A stretch of 14,868 nt of DNA from Trebonia sp035294225. GTDB taxonomy: Bacteria; Actinomycetota; Actinomycetes; Streptosporangiales; Streptosporangiaceae. Positions within the stretch are counted from its first letter, which is position 1; each line of letters starts with the position of its first letter. Below are positions 1 to 6,014 of the stretch, one piece after another. The notes beneath the pieces are model-generated. The model was given only the letters and a program-made list of their open reading frames with translations, was not told the origin of the DNA and searched no databases. The position numbers and the translations under genes are program-made. The stretch is taken from contig DATGLH010000162.1 in NCBI GenBank assembly GCA_035294225.1, positions 1 through 14,868 on the forward strand, given 5' to 3'.

Positions 1-205
1 CATCGACGCGGCGTTCGGGCAGCGCCGTAAGACGCTGCGGGCCGCGCTGGCCGGCTGGGCCGGGTCGCCGGCCGAGGCGGAGCGGCTGCTGCGCGCCGCC
101 GGGGTGGACCCGGGCGCTCGCGGTGAGGCGCTCGGGGTCGCCGAGTTCGCGCGCGTCGCGCAGGCCCGGGCAGTTGCGGGTCGGCCGGATCTGGAACGCG
201 GCTAG
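1..205 (+). CDS. rsmA: 16S rRNA (adenine1518/1519-N6)-dimethyltransferase, 3' end only
   Basis: This is the C-terminal tail of RsmA/KsgA, which dimethylates two adjacent adenines in helix 45 of 16S rRNA during 30S maturation. The reading frame starting at base 2 gives a 67-residue end containing IDAAFGQRRKTLRAALAGW, the conserved C-terminal helical segment of actinobacterial RsmA, and it stops at TAG 203-205. The catalytic Rossmann domain lies outside the window. ispE follows about 150 bp downstream, which is the usual actinomycete order. The identity rests on this short tail plus synteny, so it is likely but based on limited sequence. Confidence 0.82.
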   Translation, partial: IDAAFGQRRKTLRAALAGWAGSPAEAERLLRAAGVDPGARGEALGVAEFARVAQARAVAGRPDLERG

Positions 206-358
206 CTGGCCCCTGACGGGCGCTGTCGTCCCGCGCCATCGCTGTCGTCCCGCGCTGAGGCTGGGTGCGTTGGATGAGGTGACCCCATCGAGGATTCCCT
301 GCGGTACCTACAGGCCGTCGGCGGGGGCCGAGACTCCGGAGCCTAGGATTACTTGATC
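206..358 (+). repeat. rsmA-ispE spacer with a 16-bp direct repeat
   Basis: The spacer contains the 16-mer CGCTGTCGTCCCGCGC twice, at 221-236 and 240-255, with a 19-bp period. I see no convincing hairpin terminator or promoter. AGGA at 345-348 and GGAG at 338-341 are the candidate ribosome binding sites for ispE. The repeat may be a simple local duplication. Confidence 0.5.
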
Positions 359-1345
359 GTGACGACTGTGACCGTGCGGGCGCCCGCCAAGATCAACCTC
401 CAGCTCGCGGTGGGTCCGCTGCGCCCGGACGGCTACCACGACCTGGTGACGGTCTTCCACGCGATCTCGCTGTTCGACGAGGTCAGCGTGGCCCCCGCCG
501 AGGCGGACAGCGTGACCGTCAGCGGCGAGGGCGCCGCCCGGGTGCCCGCCGGCCCGGACAACCTCGCGCTGCGGGCGGTCTCGGCGCTGCGGGCGGCGAT
601 CGCGTCCGGCACCGGAGCGCCGGGCGCCTCCGGGAGGAGCGGCCTCGCCGGGAGGACCGGCGCGGCGCCTGACGGCCGCGCCGGGGTGGCGGTCACGATC
701 AGCAAGCGCATCCCGGTGGCGGCCGGCCTGGCGGGCGGCAGCGCCGACGCGGCCGCCGCCCTGGTCGCGTGCAACGAGCTATGGCATGCCGGGCTGTCCC
801 AGCAGGAGCTGTGCGAGGTCGCCGCCCGGGTCGGCAGCGACGTGGCGTTCGCGGTGCTCGGCGGGACCGCGGTGGGCCGTGGCCGGGGCGAGCGGCTCAT
901 GCCCGCGCTTGTGCCGTCCGCTCGATATCACTGGGTGCTCGCGTTCGCCGACGGGTACCTGCCCACCCCCGCGGTGTACGGCACGCTGGACCGGATGCGC
1001 GGTCCGCTTGCCCCCGGCCCGGCGCCGGAGCTCAGCGACGAGCTGATGAGCGCGCTGCGCTCCGGTGACCAGGAAAAGCTCGGCCGGTCGCTGAGCAACG
1101 ACTTGCAGGCTCCGGCGATCTCGATGTTCCCGGCGCTGCGCAAGACGCTCGCCGCCGGCCAGGAGTGCGGCGCCCTCGGTGCCCTGGTCTCCGGCTCGGG
1201 GCCCACGTGCTTCTTCCTCGCCCGCGACGCCGGTCACGCGACCGACCTCGCGGTCGCGCTGTCGGGCACGGGGGTCTGCCGGTCGGTGGCGCGGGCGGCA
1301 GGCCCGGTCCCCGGCGCCACGGTGATCGGCCCGCAGGCACCATGA
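359..1345 (+). CDS. ispE: 4-diphosphocytidyl-2-C-methyl-D-erythritol kinase (MEP pathway)
   Basis: IspE phosphorylates the 2-hydroxyl of CDP-ME with ATP, the fourth step of the methylerythritol-phosphate route to isoprenoid precursors. This is a GHMP kinase. The N-terminus reads VRAPAKINLQLAVG, the ATP-binding motif GLAGGSADAA lies near residues 123-132, and the C-terminal motif SGSGPTCFF is present. The protein is about 328 residues. A Gly/Ala/Arg-rich insertion (roughly residues 85-108) precedes the ATP motif and lengthens the protein slightly over typical family members. I chose GTG 359, 10 nt after AGGA at 345-348, because it gives the usual short N-terminus. TTG 353, served by GGAG at 338-341, is a possible alternative adding two residues. 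The stop overlaps the next ATG (ATGA), so translation of the two genes is probably coupled. Confidence 0.95.
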   Translation: MTTVTVRAPAKINLQLAVGPLRPDGYHDLVTVFHAISLFDEVSVAPAEADSVTVSGEGAARVPAGPDNLALRAVSALRAAIASGTGAPGASGRSGLAGRTGAAPDGRAGVAVTISKRIPVAAGLAGGSADAAAALVACNELWHAGLSQQELCEVAARVGSDVAFAVLGGTAVGRGRGERLMPALVPSARYHWVLAFADGYLPTPAVYGTLDRMRGPLAPGPAPELSDELMSALRSGDQEKLGRSLSNDLQAPAISMFPALRKTLAAGQECGALGALVSGSGPTCFFLARDAGHATDLAVALSGTGVCRSVARAAGPVPGATVIGPQAP

Positions 1346-3114
1346 ACCTGATCAGCTTCGAGAAGACCGCCAAGGCCTACGGCCCCCGGGTGCTGCTCGA
1401 CGGCGTCTCGCTCGGCGTGGACGAGGGGATGCGGATCGGCGTCGTCGGCCGCAACGGCGCCGGGAAGTCCACGCTGCTCGCGCTGCTCGCCGGGGCGGTC
1501 GAACCGGATAACGGCCGGATCGCCCGGATGTCCGGGCTGCGCGTCGGCTACCTGCCGCAGAGCGGCACGCTGTCGGGAACGGTCGCCGAGGTCGCCTTCG
1601 GCGGCCGGGCGTGGGAGAGAGACCCGCTCTCTCGCACCGTGGCCGCGGAGCTGCTGCCCGGCATTGGCCTGGACGGCGACGTCCGGCACCTGTCCGGCGG
1701 CGAACGGAGGCGGGTCGCGCTCGCCGCCCTGCTCGCCGCCGAACGCGACATCCTGCTCCTCGACGAGCCCACCAACCACCTGGACATCGAGGCCATCGAC
1801 TGGCTCGGCAGGCACCTGCGGGACCGCGGGTGCGCGGTGGTCGTGGTCAGCCACGATCGCTGGCTCCTCGACACAGCGTGCGACCAGATATGGGAGGTGG
1901 CCGGCGGGCAGGTTTACCAGACCGAGGGCGGCTATTCCGCCTACGTGCTGGCGCAGGCGGAACGGCAGCGCACCGCCGAGGCGGAGCAGCAGCGGCGGCG
2001 CAACCTTGCCCGCAAGGAGCTGGCGTGGCTGCGGCGCGGGCCGCAGGCGCGCGGCACGAAGCCGAAGTTCCGGGTGCAGGCGGCCAACGCGCTGATCGCC
2101 GCCGAGCCGCCTGCCCGCGACGGCGCCGAGCTGACCCAGATGGCGGCCGCGCGGCTCGGCAAGACCGTGCTGGAGCTTGAGGATGTCACGCTCACGGCGG
2201 GCGGCCGCACCCTGCTCGACGGCGTCACGTGGCGGCTCGGCCCGGGGGACCGGGTGGGGATCGTCGGCGTCAACGGGGCGGGCAAGACCTCGCTGCTGCG
2301 GCTGCTCGCCGGCGAGGCCGGTGATGGCGTGCGGGTAGCCGGGCGCGTCGTCCGCGGCAGAACCGTCCGGATCGGCCACCTGTCGCAGGAGCTGACCGAA
2401 CTCGACCCGGCGAAGCGAGTCCGCGAGGCCGTCGAGGAGATCCGCTTGCAGGTCCGGGTCGGCAAGCGCGAGCTGTCCGCCGGCCAGCTGCTGGAGCGGC
2501 TGGGCTTCTACGGGGAGCGGCAGTGGACGCCGGTCGGCGATCTCTCCGGCGGCGAGCGGCGCCGGGTGCAGATGCTGCGGCTGCTGATGACCGAGCCGAA
2601 CGTGCTGCTGCTCGACGAGCCGACCAACGACCTCGACATCGAGATGCTGACCGAGTTCGAGGACCTGCTCGACGGCTGGCCGGGCACCCTCGTCGCGGTC
2701 AGCCATGACCGCTACTTCCTCGAGCGGGTAACCGACCAGGTGGATGCCCTGCTGGGCGACGGCAAGGTCTCCTTCCTGCCGGGCGGCGTGGACGAGTACC
2801 TGGAGCGCACCCGGGTGCGCCGGGCGGCCGTGGCCGGGCGCGGCACCGCGCCCGGCCACGGCCGCGGGGGCGGCGCCGCCAAGCCGGTCTCCGCGGCGGC
2901 GGCCGAACGCGCCGCGCGCAAGGAGCTACAGCGCCTGGAGCGGCAGATCGAGCGCATGTCGGCCCGGGAAGCCGCTCTCAACGGGGAACTGGCCGCGAAC
3001 GCGGCGGACTATGAGAAGCTCACCGAGCTCGGCGCCCAGCTGCGCGCCCTCCAGGCCGAGAGGACCAGCCTGGAGGAACGCTGGCTGGAGGTCGCCGCCT
3101 CCCTGGAGGGCTGA
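1342..3114 (+). CDS. ABC-F family ATPase (Uup-like, duplicated ABC domains, translation-associated)
   Basis: This is a soluble protein of 590 residues with two ABC domains and no membrane segment, as in the ABC-F family, whose members act on the ribosome rather than in transport. Domain 1 has Walker A GRNGAGKST (36-44), signature LSGGE (117-121), Walker B LLLDEPTNHLD (138-148) and H-loop SH (170-171). Domain 2 has Walker A GVNGAGKT (309-316), LSGGE (401-405), LLLDEPTNDLD (422-432) and SH (454-455). A basic linker joins the domains around residues 205-275. The last 70 residues form a charged coiled coil, as in Uup. Both catalytic glutamates are present. Only 43 residues separate the Q-loop glutamine (73) from the signature in domain 1, fewer than I expect for the usual ABC-F arm region. 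The 4-bp overlap with ispE indicates an operon. The specific subfamily role (translation factor or antibiotic resistance) cannot be settled here. Confidence 0.93.
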   Translation: MNLISFEKTAKAYGPRVLLDGVSLGVDEGMRIGVVGRNGAGKSTLLALLAGAVEPDNGRIARMSGLRVGYLPQSGTLSGTVAEVAFGGRAWERDPLSRTVAAELLPGIGLDGDVRHLSGGERRRVALAALLAAERDILLLDEPTNHLDIEAIDWLGRHLRDRGCAVVVVSHDRWLLDTACDQIWEVAGGQVYQTEGGYSAYVLAQAERQRTAEAEQQRRRNLARKELAWLRRGPQARGTKPKFRVQAANALIAAEPPARDGAELTQMAAARLGKTVLELEDVTLTAGGRTLLDGVTWRLGPGDRVGIVGVNGAGKTSLLRLLAGEAGDGVRVAGRVVRGRTVRIGHLSQELTELDPAKRVREAVEEIRLQVRVGKRELSAGQLLERLGFYGERQWTPVGDLSGGERRRVQMLRLLMTEPNVLLLDEPTNDLDIEMLTEFEDLLDGWPGTLVAVSHDRYFLERVTDQVDALLGDGKVSFLPGGVDEYLERTRVRRAAVAGRGTAPGHGRGGGAAKPVSAAAAERAARKELQRLERQIERMSAREAALNGELAANAADYEKLTELGAQLRALQAERTSLEERWLEVAASLEG

Positions 3115-3166
3115 GCGCCATGTGCCGGCGAGGCCGGGAATGTTCTCTTACGGGGCGATTAACCCG

Positions 3167-3191
3167 GATTGCTGAGGATGTCAGCGCAATC
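3167..3191 (+). terminator. hairpin downstream of the ABC-F gene (weak)
   Basis: GATTGCTGA (3167-3175) can pair with TCAGCGCAATC (3181-3191) around a 5-nt loop, with a 2-nt bulge. It lies about 50 nt after the ABC-F stop and ahead of the next promoter, so it may end the rsmA-ispE-ABC-F transcript. There is no clear U-tract. Confidence 0.35.
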
Positions 3192-3216
3192 ATGATGATT
3201 TCGTTAGCTGAACCGC

Positions 3217-3246
3217 TTGACGCCTGACATTACCGAAGAGTAACTT
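3217..3246 (+). promoter_or_regulatory. sigma-70-type promoter of the DUF6230 operon with an overlapping inverted repeat
   Basis: TTGACG at 3217-3222 and TAACTT at 3241-3246 are separated by 18 nt, a good housekeeping promoter. The inverted repeat TTAC-N6-GTAA (3230-3243) overlaps the -10 box and is placed like a repressor operator. The predicted transcription start is about 3253, leaving a leader of about 110 nt. Confidence 0.55.
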
Positions 3247-3254
3247 TCCGGCAA

Positions 3255-3285
3255 TGCCCGATGTGCTCTACCTCACATCAGGGCA
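3255..3285 (+). promoter_or_regulatory. 5'-terminal leader hairpin
   Basis: TGCCC-GATGTG (3255-3265) pairs with CACATC-a-GGGCA (3274-3285), giving 11 base pairs with one bulged A and an 8-nt loop. It would sit at the extreme 5' end of the mRNA from the promoter at 3217-3246. It could protect the transcript or control its expression. No known riboswitch class is recognisable. Confidence 0.45.
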
Positions 3286-3361
3286 AACCTCCCGTCGACG
3301 GTGCCGGGCTCCTCATCTCCCGCTGCGGGCGCGCGCACCATGGACCCCGAAAGGGAGCGCC

Positions 3362-3961
3362 ATGCCGGATGAAGACAGCAAGACCAGACCCTCAGTCCAC
3401 GGCAAGGTCAGGTGGCGGCGGTTCGCCATCGCGGCCGTGCCGGCCGTTGCCATCGCGGGCACCCTTGTCGGGCTGACCGCGCAGGGGGCGATCGCCTCCA
3501 GCATTTCCGTCTCAGGCCAGGAGTTCCTGGTCACCGCCGGGCAGCTGAACGGCACCGGCTTCGAGCAGTTCGGCGGCCAGGTCACCGGCTCGGGCGGGCC
3601 GCGGCCGGTGATCATCTCCGCGATCAAGTCCGCTAGCCTGTCCAATTTGTGCCAAAGCGTCACCGTCGGGCCTGTCACGCTCCGGCTTACCGCCGGCGGC
3701 GGAGGCAGCCCGGTGACCGCGGACAACCTGGTCGTCGACGCGAGCGGGCAGACCGGCAGCGAGGCGATCTTCCACAACATCACCATCGGCCAGGACGCCG
3801 GGACGCTCAGCGAGGACCCGGGGACGGCAGGCCAGCCCGGCGGATTCGGCCAGCAGGCCGACTCGATCACGATCGACAACCTGGTCCAGCACACATGGCT
3901 GACCACGGCGGGCACGTTCACCCTGCCCGGCCTGTCCATCGGCTTCGGCGGGAGCTGCTAA
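3362..3961 (+). CDS. DUF6230 family exported/membrane-anchored protein
   Basis: A 199-residue protein with a basic N-terminus (KVRWRR, 15-20), a hydrophobic segment (about 21-46) ending GAIAS, and a beta-rich outer domain. The sequence matches the actinobacterial DUF6230 family throughout: SISVSGQEF, NLCQSV, LRLTAG, the GFGQQAD motif (161-167) and a C-terminal TTAGTFTLPGLSIGF block. The only cysteines are Cys97 and the terminal Cys199. Some database entries for this family carry the name cholesterol esterase, as I recall, but no GxSxG hydrolase motif is visible, so I do not assign an activity. ATG 3362 was chosen because AAGGGAG (3351-3357) lies 4 nt upstream. The longer reading from ATG 3254 has no such site and adds an unconserved Arg-rich stretch. 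A DUF6114 gene follows 4 nt after the stop codon, the pairing seen in Streptomyces. Confidence 0.85.
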   Translation: MPDEDSKTRPSVHGKVRWRRFAIAAVPAVAIAGTLVGLTAQGAIASSISVSGQEFLVTAGQLNGTGFEQFGGQVTGSGGPRPVIISAIKSASLSNLCQSVTVGPVTLRLTAGGGGSPVTADNLVVDASGQTGSEAIFHNITIGQDAGTLSEDPGTAGQPGGFGQQADSITIDNLVQHTWLTTAGTFTLPGLSIGFGGSC

Positions 3962-3965
3962 GGCC

Positions 3966-4595
3966 ATGACGAGGCGCGAGCGCTGGCGGGGCTGGCGGCG
4001 GAGCCGCCCCTTCTGGGGCGGCCTGCTGCTGGTGCTGGCCGGCCTTGAGCTGGTCGCCATCCCGCTCAGCGGTGTGCTCGGCCACGGCGCGATCAAGCTG
4101 GTCATCTACATCGGCATCGGCGGGGTCTTCGGCGTGCTGATCGGATTGCTGCTGATCGCGGCCGGCATCATGCTCTGGGTGAATCCCGTGCACCGGGTGT
4201 TCTACGGAATCGCCGGGATAGCCCTCGGCATCGTGTCCTTTCCCGCCTCCAACCTCGGCGGCTTCTTCCTCGGCATGCTGGCGGCCATCGTCGGCGGCGC
4301 GATCGGGTTCGCGTGGGCGCCTGTCGAAGCGCCGCCCGTGCCGGCCGCCGCCGGCGCCATCGCCGATGAGGAGCCGTCGGCTGGGAGCGGCATCATCGCC
4401 GGCGCGCCCGGGGACCCGGCGGACGAGACCTCGGGCGCGGACACCTTCACGCCGGATGCGGACACCTTCGGCGCTGACGCCGGGCGCCCGGAGGAGGAAC
4501 CTGCCGATGCCGCCGGGGCGGGCCAGCCCGGTACGGAGCCAGCGGGCCAGCCGGGACCGGGCGCTGGGCTGAGCGCGAGACCGGCGGGACGCTGA
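3966..4595 (+). CDS. DUF6114 family integral membrane protein
   Basis: A 209-residue protein. After the basic start (TRRERWRGWRRSRP) there are about four hydrophobic helices between residues 16 and 118: one starting at the RPFWGGLLLVL block, one or two spanning AIKLVIYIGIGG to AGIMLWV, and the last spanning GIVSFPASNLGGFFLG. The RPFWGG and SNLGGFF motifs are typical of the family. The remaining 90 residues are an acidic Ala/Gly/Pro-rich tail with no predicted fold, containing two copies of ADTF. The gene starts 4 nt after the DUF6230 stop and its TGA overlaps the next ATG (TGATG), so the three genes are probably co-translated. The function of the family is not known. A complex of DUF6230 and DUF6114 proteins in the membrane is an inference from their constant adjacency. 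Confidence 0.82.
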   Translation: MTRRERWRGWRRSRPFWGGLLLVLAGLELVAIPLSGVLGHGAIKLVIYIGIGGVFGVLIGLLLIAAGIMLWVNPVHRVFYGIAGIALGIVSFPASNLGGFFLGMLAAIVGGAIGFAWAPVEAPPVPAAAGAIADEEPSAGSGIIAGAPGDPADETSGADTFTPDADTFGADAGRPEEEPADAAGAGQPGTEPAGQPGPGAGLSARPAGR

Positions 4596-5455
4596 TGAAG
4601 CGCCTGCTGGCATTCATCGCGTTTCCGGTCGTGCTCGCGGCAGGGCTGGTCGGCTTGAGCGGAGCGCGGCAGAGCGCCGCGGCGGCCCCGCGATCCGGTT
4701 CGGGCTGCATTCTCGGGATCATCTGCTTTCCCGGCGGCTCTGCCTCGCCAACCCCGGGCCCGTCCTCGCCGGCCCCGGGCCCGTCCTCGCCGGCTCCCGC
4801 TCCGTCGCCCACGAGCGCCGGCGCGTCACCGACGGCGGATCCGTCGGGCGGCCCCGGCCCGAGCCCGTCCGCCGGCCCGGCCTCCTCGCCCGCATCCGCG
4901 CCCTCGCCCGGATCCGGGCCTCCGGCCGGCCCCACGGCCCCGGGGAGCCCGTCCGCGAGCGGGAGCGCGACCCCGGGACAGCGGAAGGCGGCGGCGAAGC
5001 GCGCCGCGGTGACCGGCGGCCTGGTGGCGTCCGAGGCCGGGTCGGTGCTCACCGCGGGATCGGCGACCATGACCGGCTTCGCGTACCAGGGCAACGTGGA
5101 CATGCCGGTCGCGGGCGGCGGGACGGTGACGATGATGAAGTTCACGGCGGACTCGATAACCCTGGCGGGCGGTGTCACCGACTCGGTCACGGAAGGCGGC
5201 GCCACCACCGTGACGACCAGTCCCACGCTGGCCTTCAGCGGCGGCGTCACGCTGTACGCGACCAGGCTCTCCGGAACGCTGGGCGTCGTCCCGGTGACGT
5301 TCACCCCGTCGACGGTCAGCGCGCTCCTGCTGAGCGTGGCGAACCTGATCACCGGCGTGCTGCCCATCACGCTGACCGGCGTGACCACGGACCAGCCGGT
5401 CGTCATCGCGGGTGCGCTGCAGACCGGCTCGCTGGCCATCGGCTCCGGCGGGTAG
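4595..5455 (+). CDS. exported protein with Pro/Ser/Gly-rich stalk, unknown function
   Basis: I do not recognise this 286-residue protein. It begins with a classic signal peptide (MKRLLAFIAF, hydrophobic to about residue 23, then ASA-like residues to 31). There is no lipobox. A cysteine pair (38 and 44) in a hydrophobic loop is followed by a Pro/Ser/Gly/Ala stalk of about 85 residues, including an exact 7-residue tandem repeat (GPSSPAP type) encoded by 21-bp DNA repeats at 4752-4793. A basic segment (QRKAAAKRAA) then leads into a Thr/Val/Gly-rich, probably beta-sheet, domain (about 145-286). Short stretches of that domain resemble the outer domain of the DUF6230 protein in style, though I cannot show homology. 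It overlaps the DUF6114 stop by 1 bp, so it belongs to the same operon. It is likely a cell-surface or secreted component. Confidence 0.8.
   Translation: MKRLLAFIAFPVVLAAGLVGLSGARQSAAAAPRSGSGCILGIICFPGGSASPTPGPSSPAPGPSSPAPAPSPTSAGASPTADPSGGPGPSPSAGPASSPASAPSPGSGPPAGPTAPGSPSASGSATPGQRKAAAKRAAVTGGLVASEAGSVLTAGSATMTGFAYQGNVDMPVAGGGTVTMMKFTADSITLAGGVTDSVTEGGATTVTTSPTLAFSGGVTLYATRLSGTLGVVPVTFTPSTVSALLLSVANLITGVLPITLTGVTTDQPVVIAGALQTGSLAIGSGG
4752..4793 (+). repeat. 21-bp perfect tandem repeat within the stalk-coding region
   Basis: Two identical 21-bp units, 4752-4772 and 4773-4793, encode a repeated seven-residue Pro/Ser block. This probably reflects slippage in a low-complexity coding stretch and may vary in length between strains. 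Confidence 0.8.
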
Positions 5456-5478
5456 TGCCCAGCCGGGGCGGCGGCAGC

Positions 5479-5511
5479 GGGCTGACCCCGGGCGCGGCCC
5501 CGGATCAGCCC
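5479..5511. terminator. bidirectional hairpin terminator between convergent genes
   Basis: GGGCTGA (5479-5485) pairs with TCAGCCC (5505-5511), and inner CCGG segments can extend the stem. It lies between the exported-protein gene (+) and tamR (-) and includes the tamR stop codon, so it can end transcripts from both sides. There is no U-tract, which is common for actinomycete terminators. Confidence 0.55.
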
Positions 5512-6014
5512 CGGGCGCGGGAGTCGAACGGGGCGAGCAGCGCGCGGAGCAGCCCGGCCAGCAGCTGGCGCTGGTCATCCGCCAGCCCGGCCAGCAGCGC
5601 TTGCTCGCGTTCGAGCAGGTCGGTGAATGCCTCGTCCACCACCGCCCGGCCCTGCTCGGAGAGCGTCACGAGCACGCCGCGGCGGTCCCGCGGGTCGGGC
5701 TCGCGCCGTACCAGGCCCGCCGCGGCGAGCCGGTCGATCCGGTTGGTCATGGTGCCCGACGTGACCAGGGTGGCGCGCAACAGGGCCCCCGGGGTGAGCT
5801 GGAATGGCGGGCCGGCCCGGCGCAGGGCCGACAGCACGTCGAACTCCCACGTCTCCAGCCCGTGACCGGCGAACGCGGCGCGCCGCGCGATGTCCAGGTG
5901 CCTGGCCAGCCGGGAGACGCGGCTGAGCACGTGCAGCGGCTCGACGTCCAGGTCCGGCCGCTGGGCCCGCCACGCGGTCACGAGCTCGTCGACCTCGTCG
6001 GAAAGCTGCCCCAT
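5505..6014 (-). CDS. tamR: MarR family regulator, TamR-like
   Basis: A 169-residue winged-helix regulator. The core is LHVLSRVSRLARHLD, then a recognition region with LVTSGTMTNRIDRLAAAGLVRR and the wing EPDPRDRRGVLVTLSEQG. It is divergent from a trans-aconitate methyltransferase gene with a palindrome between them, the arrangement known for Streptomyces TamR. TamR represses tam and responds to citrate, aconitate or isocitrate. The assignment rests on architecture and family resemblance. I chose ATG 6014 because the protein then begins MGQLSDEVDELV, as in relatives. No Shine-Dalgarno site is visible, and a -10-like TATGCT (complement of 6021-6026) sits 6 nt upstream, suggesting a leaderless mRNA. 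A longer reading from 6071 would run through the operator and is unlikely. Confidence 0.85.
   Translation of the reverse strand: MGQLSDEVDELVTAWRAQRPDLDVEPLHVLSRVSRLARHLDIARRAAFAGHGLETWEFDVLSALRRAGPPFQLTPGALLRATLVTSGTMTNRIDRLAAAGLVRREPDPRDRRGVLVTLSEQGRAVVDEAFTDLLEREQALLAGLADDQRQLLAGLLRALLAPFDSRARG

Noticed and set aside
1234..2859. 541-codon antisense frame over the ABC-F gene
   Set aside because: It is a mirror of the codon bias of the ABC-F gene. It shows no domain, and the sense gene has every ABC motif.
3254..3361. Upstream extension of the DUF6230 protein from ATG 3254
   Set aside because: It lies at the predicted transcription start inside the leader hairpin, adds an unconserved Arg-rich stretch, and lacks a ribosome binding site. 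ATG 3362 has AAGGGAG at 4 nt.
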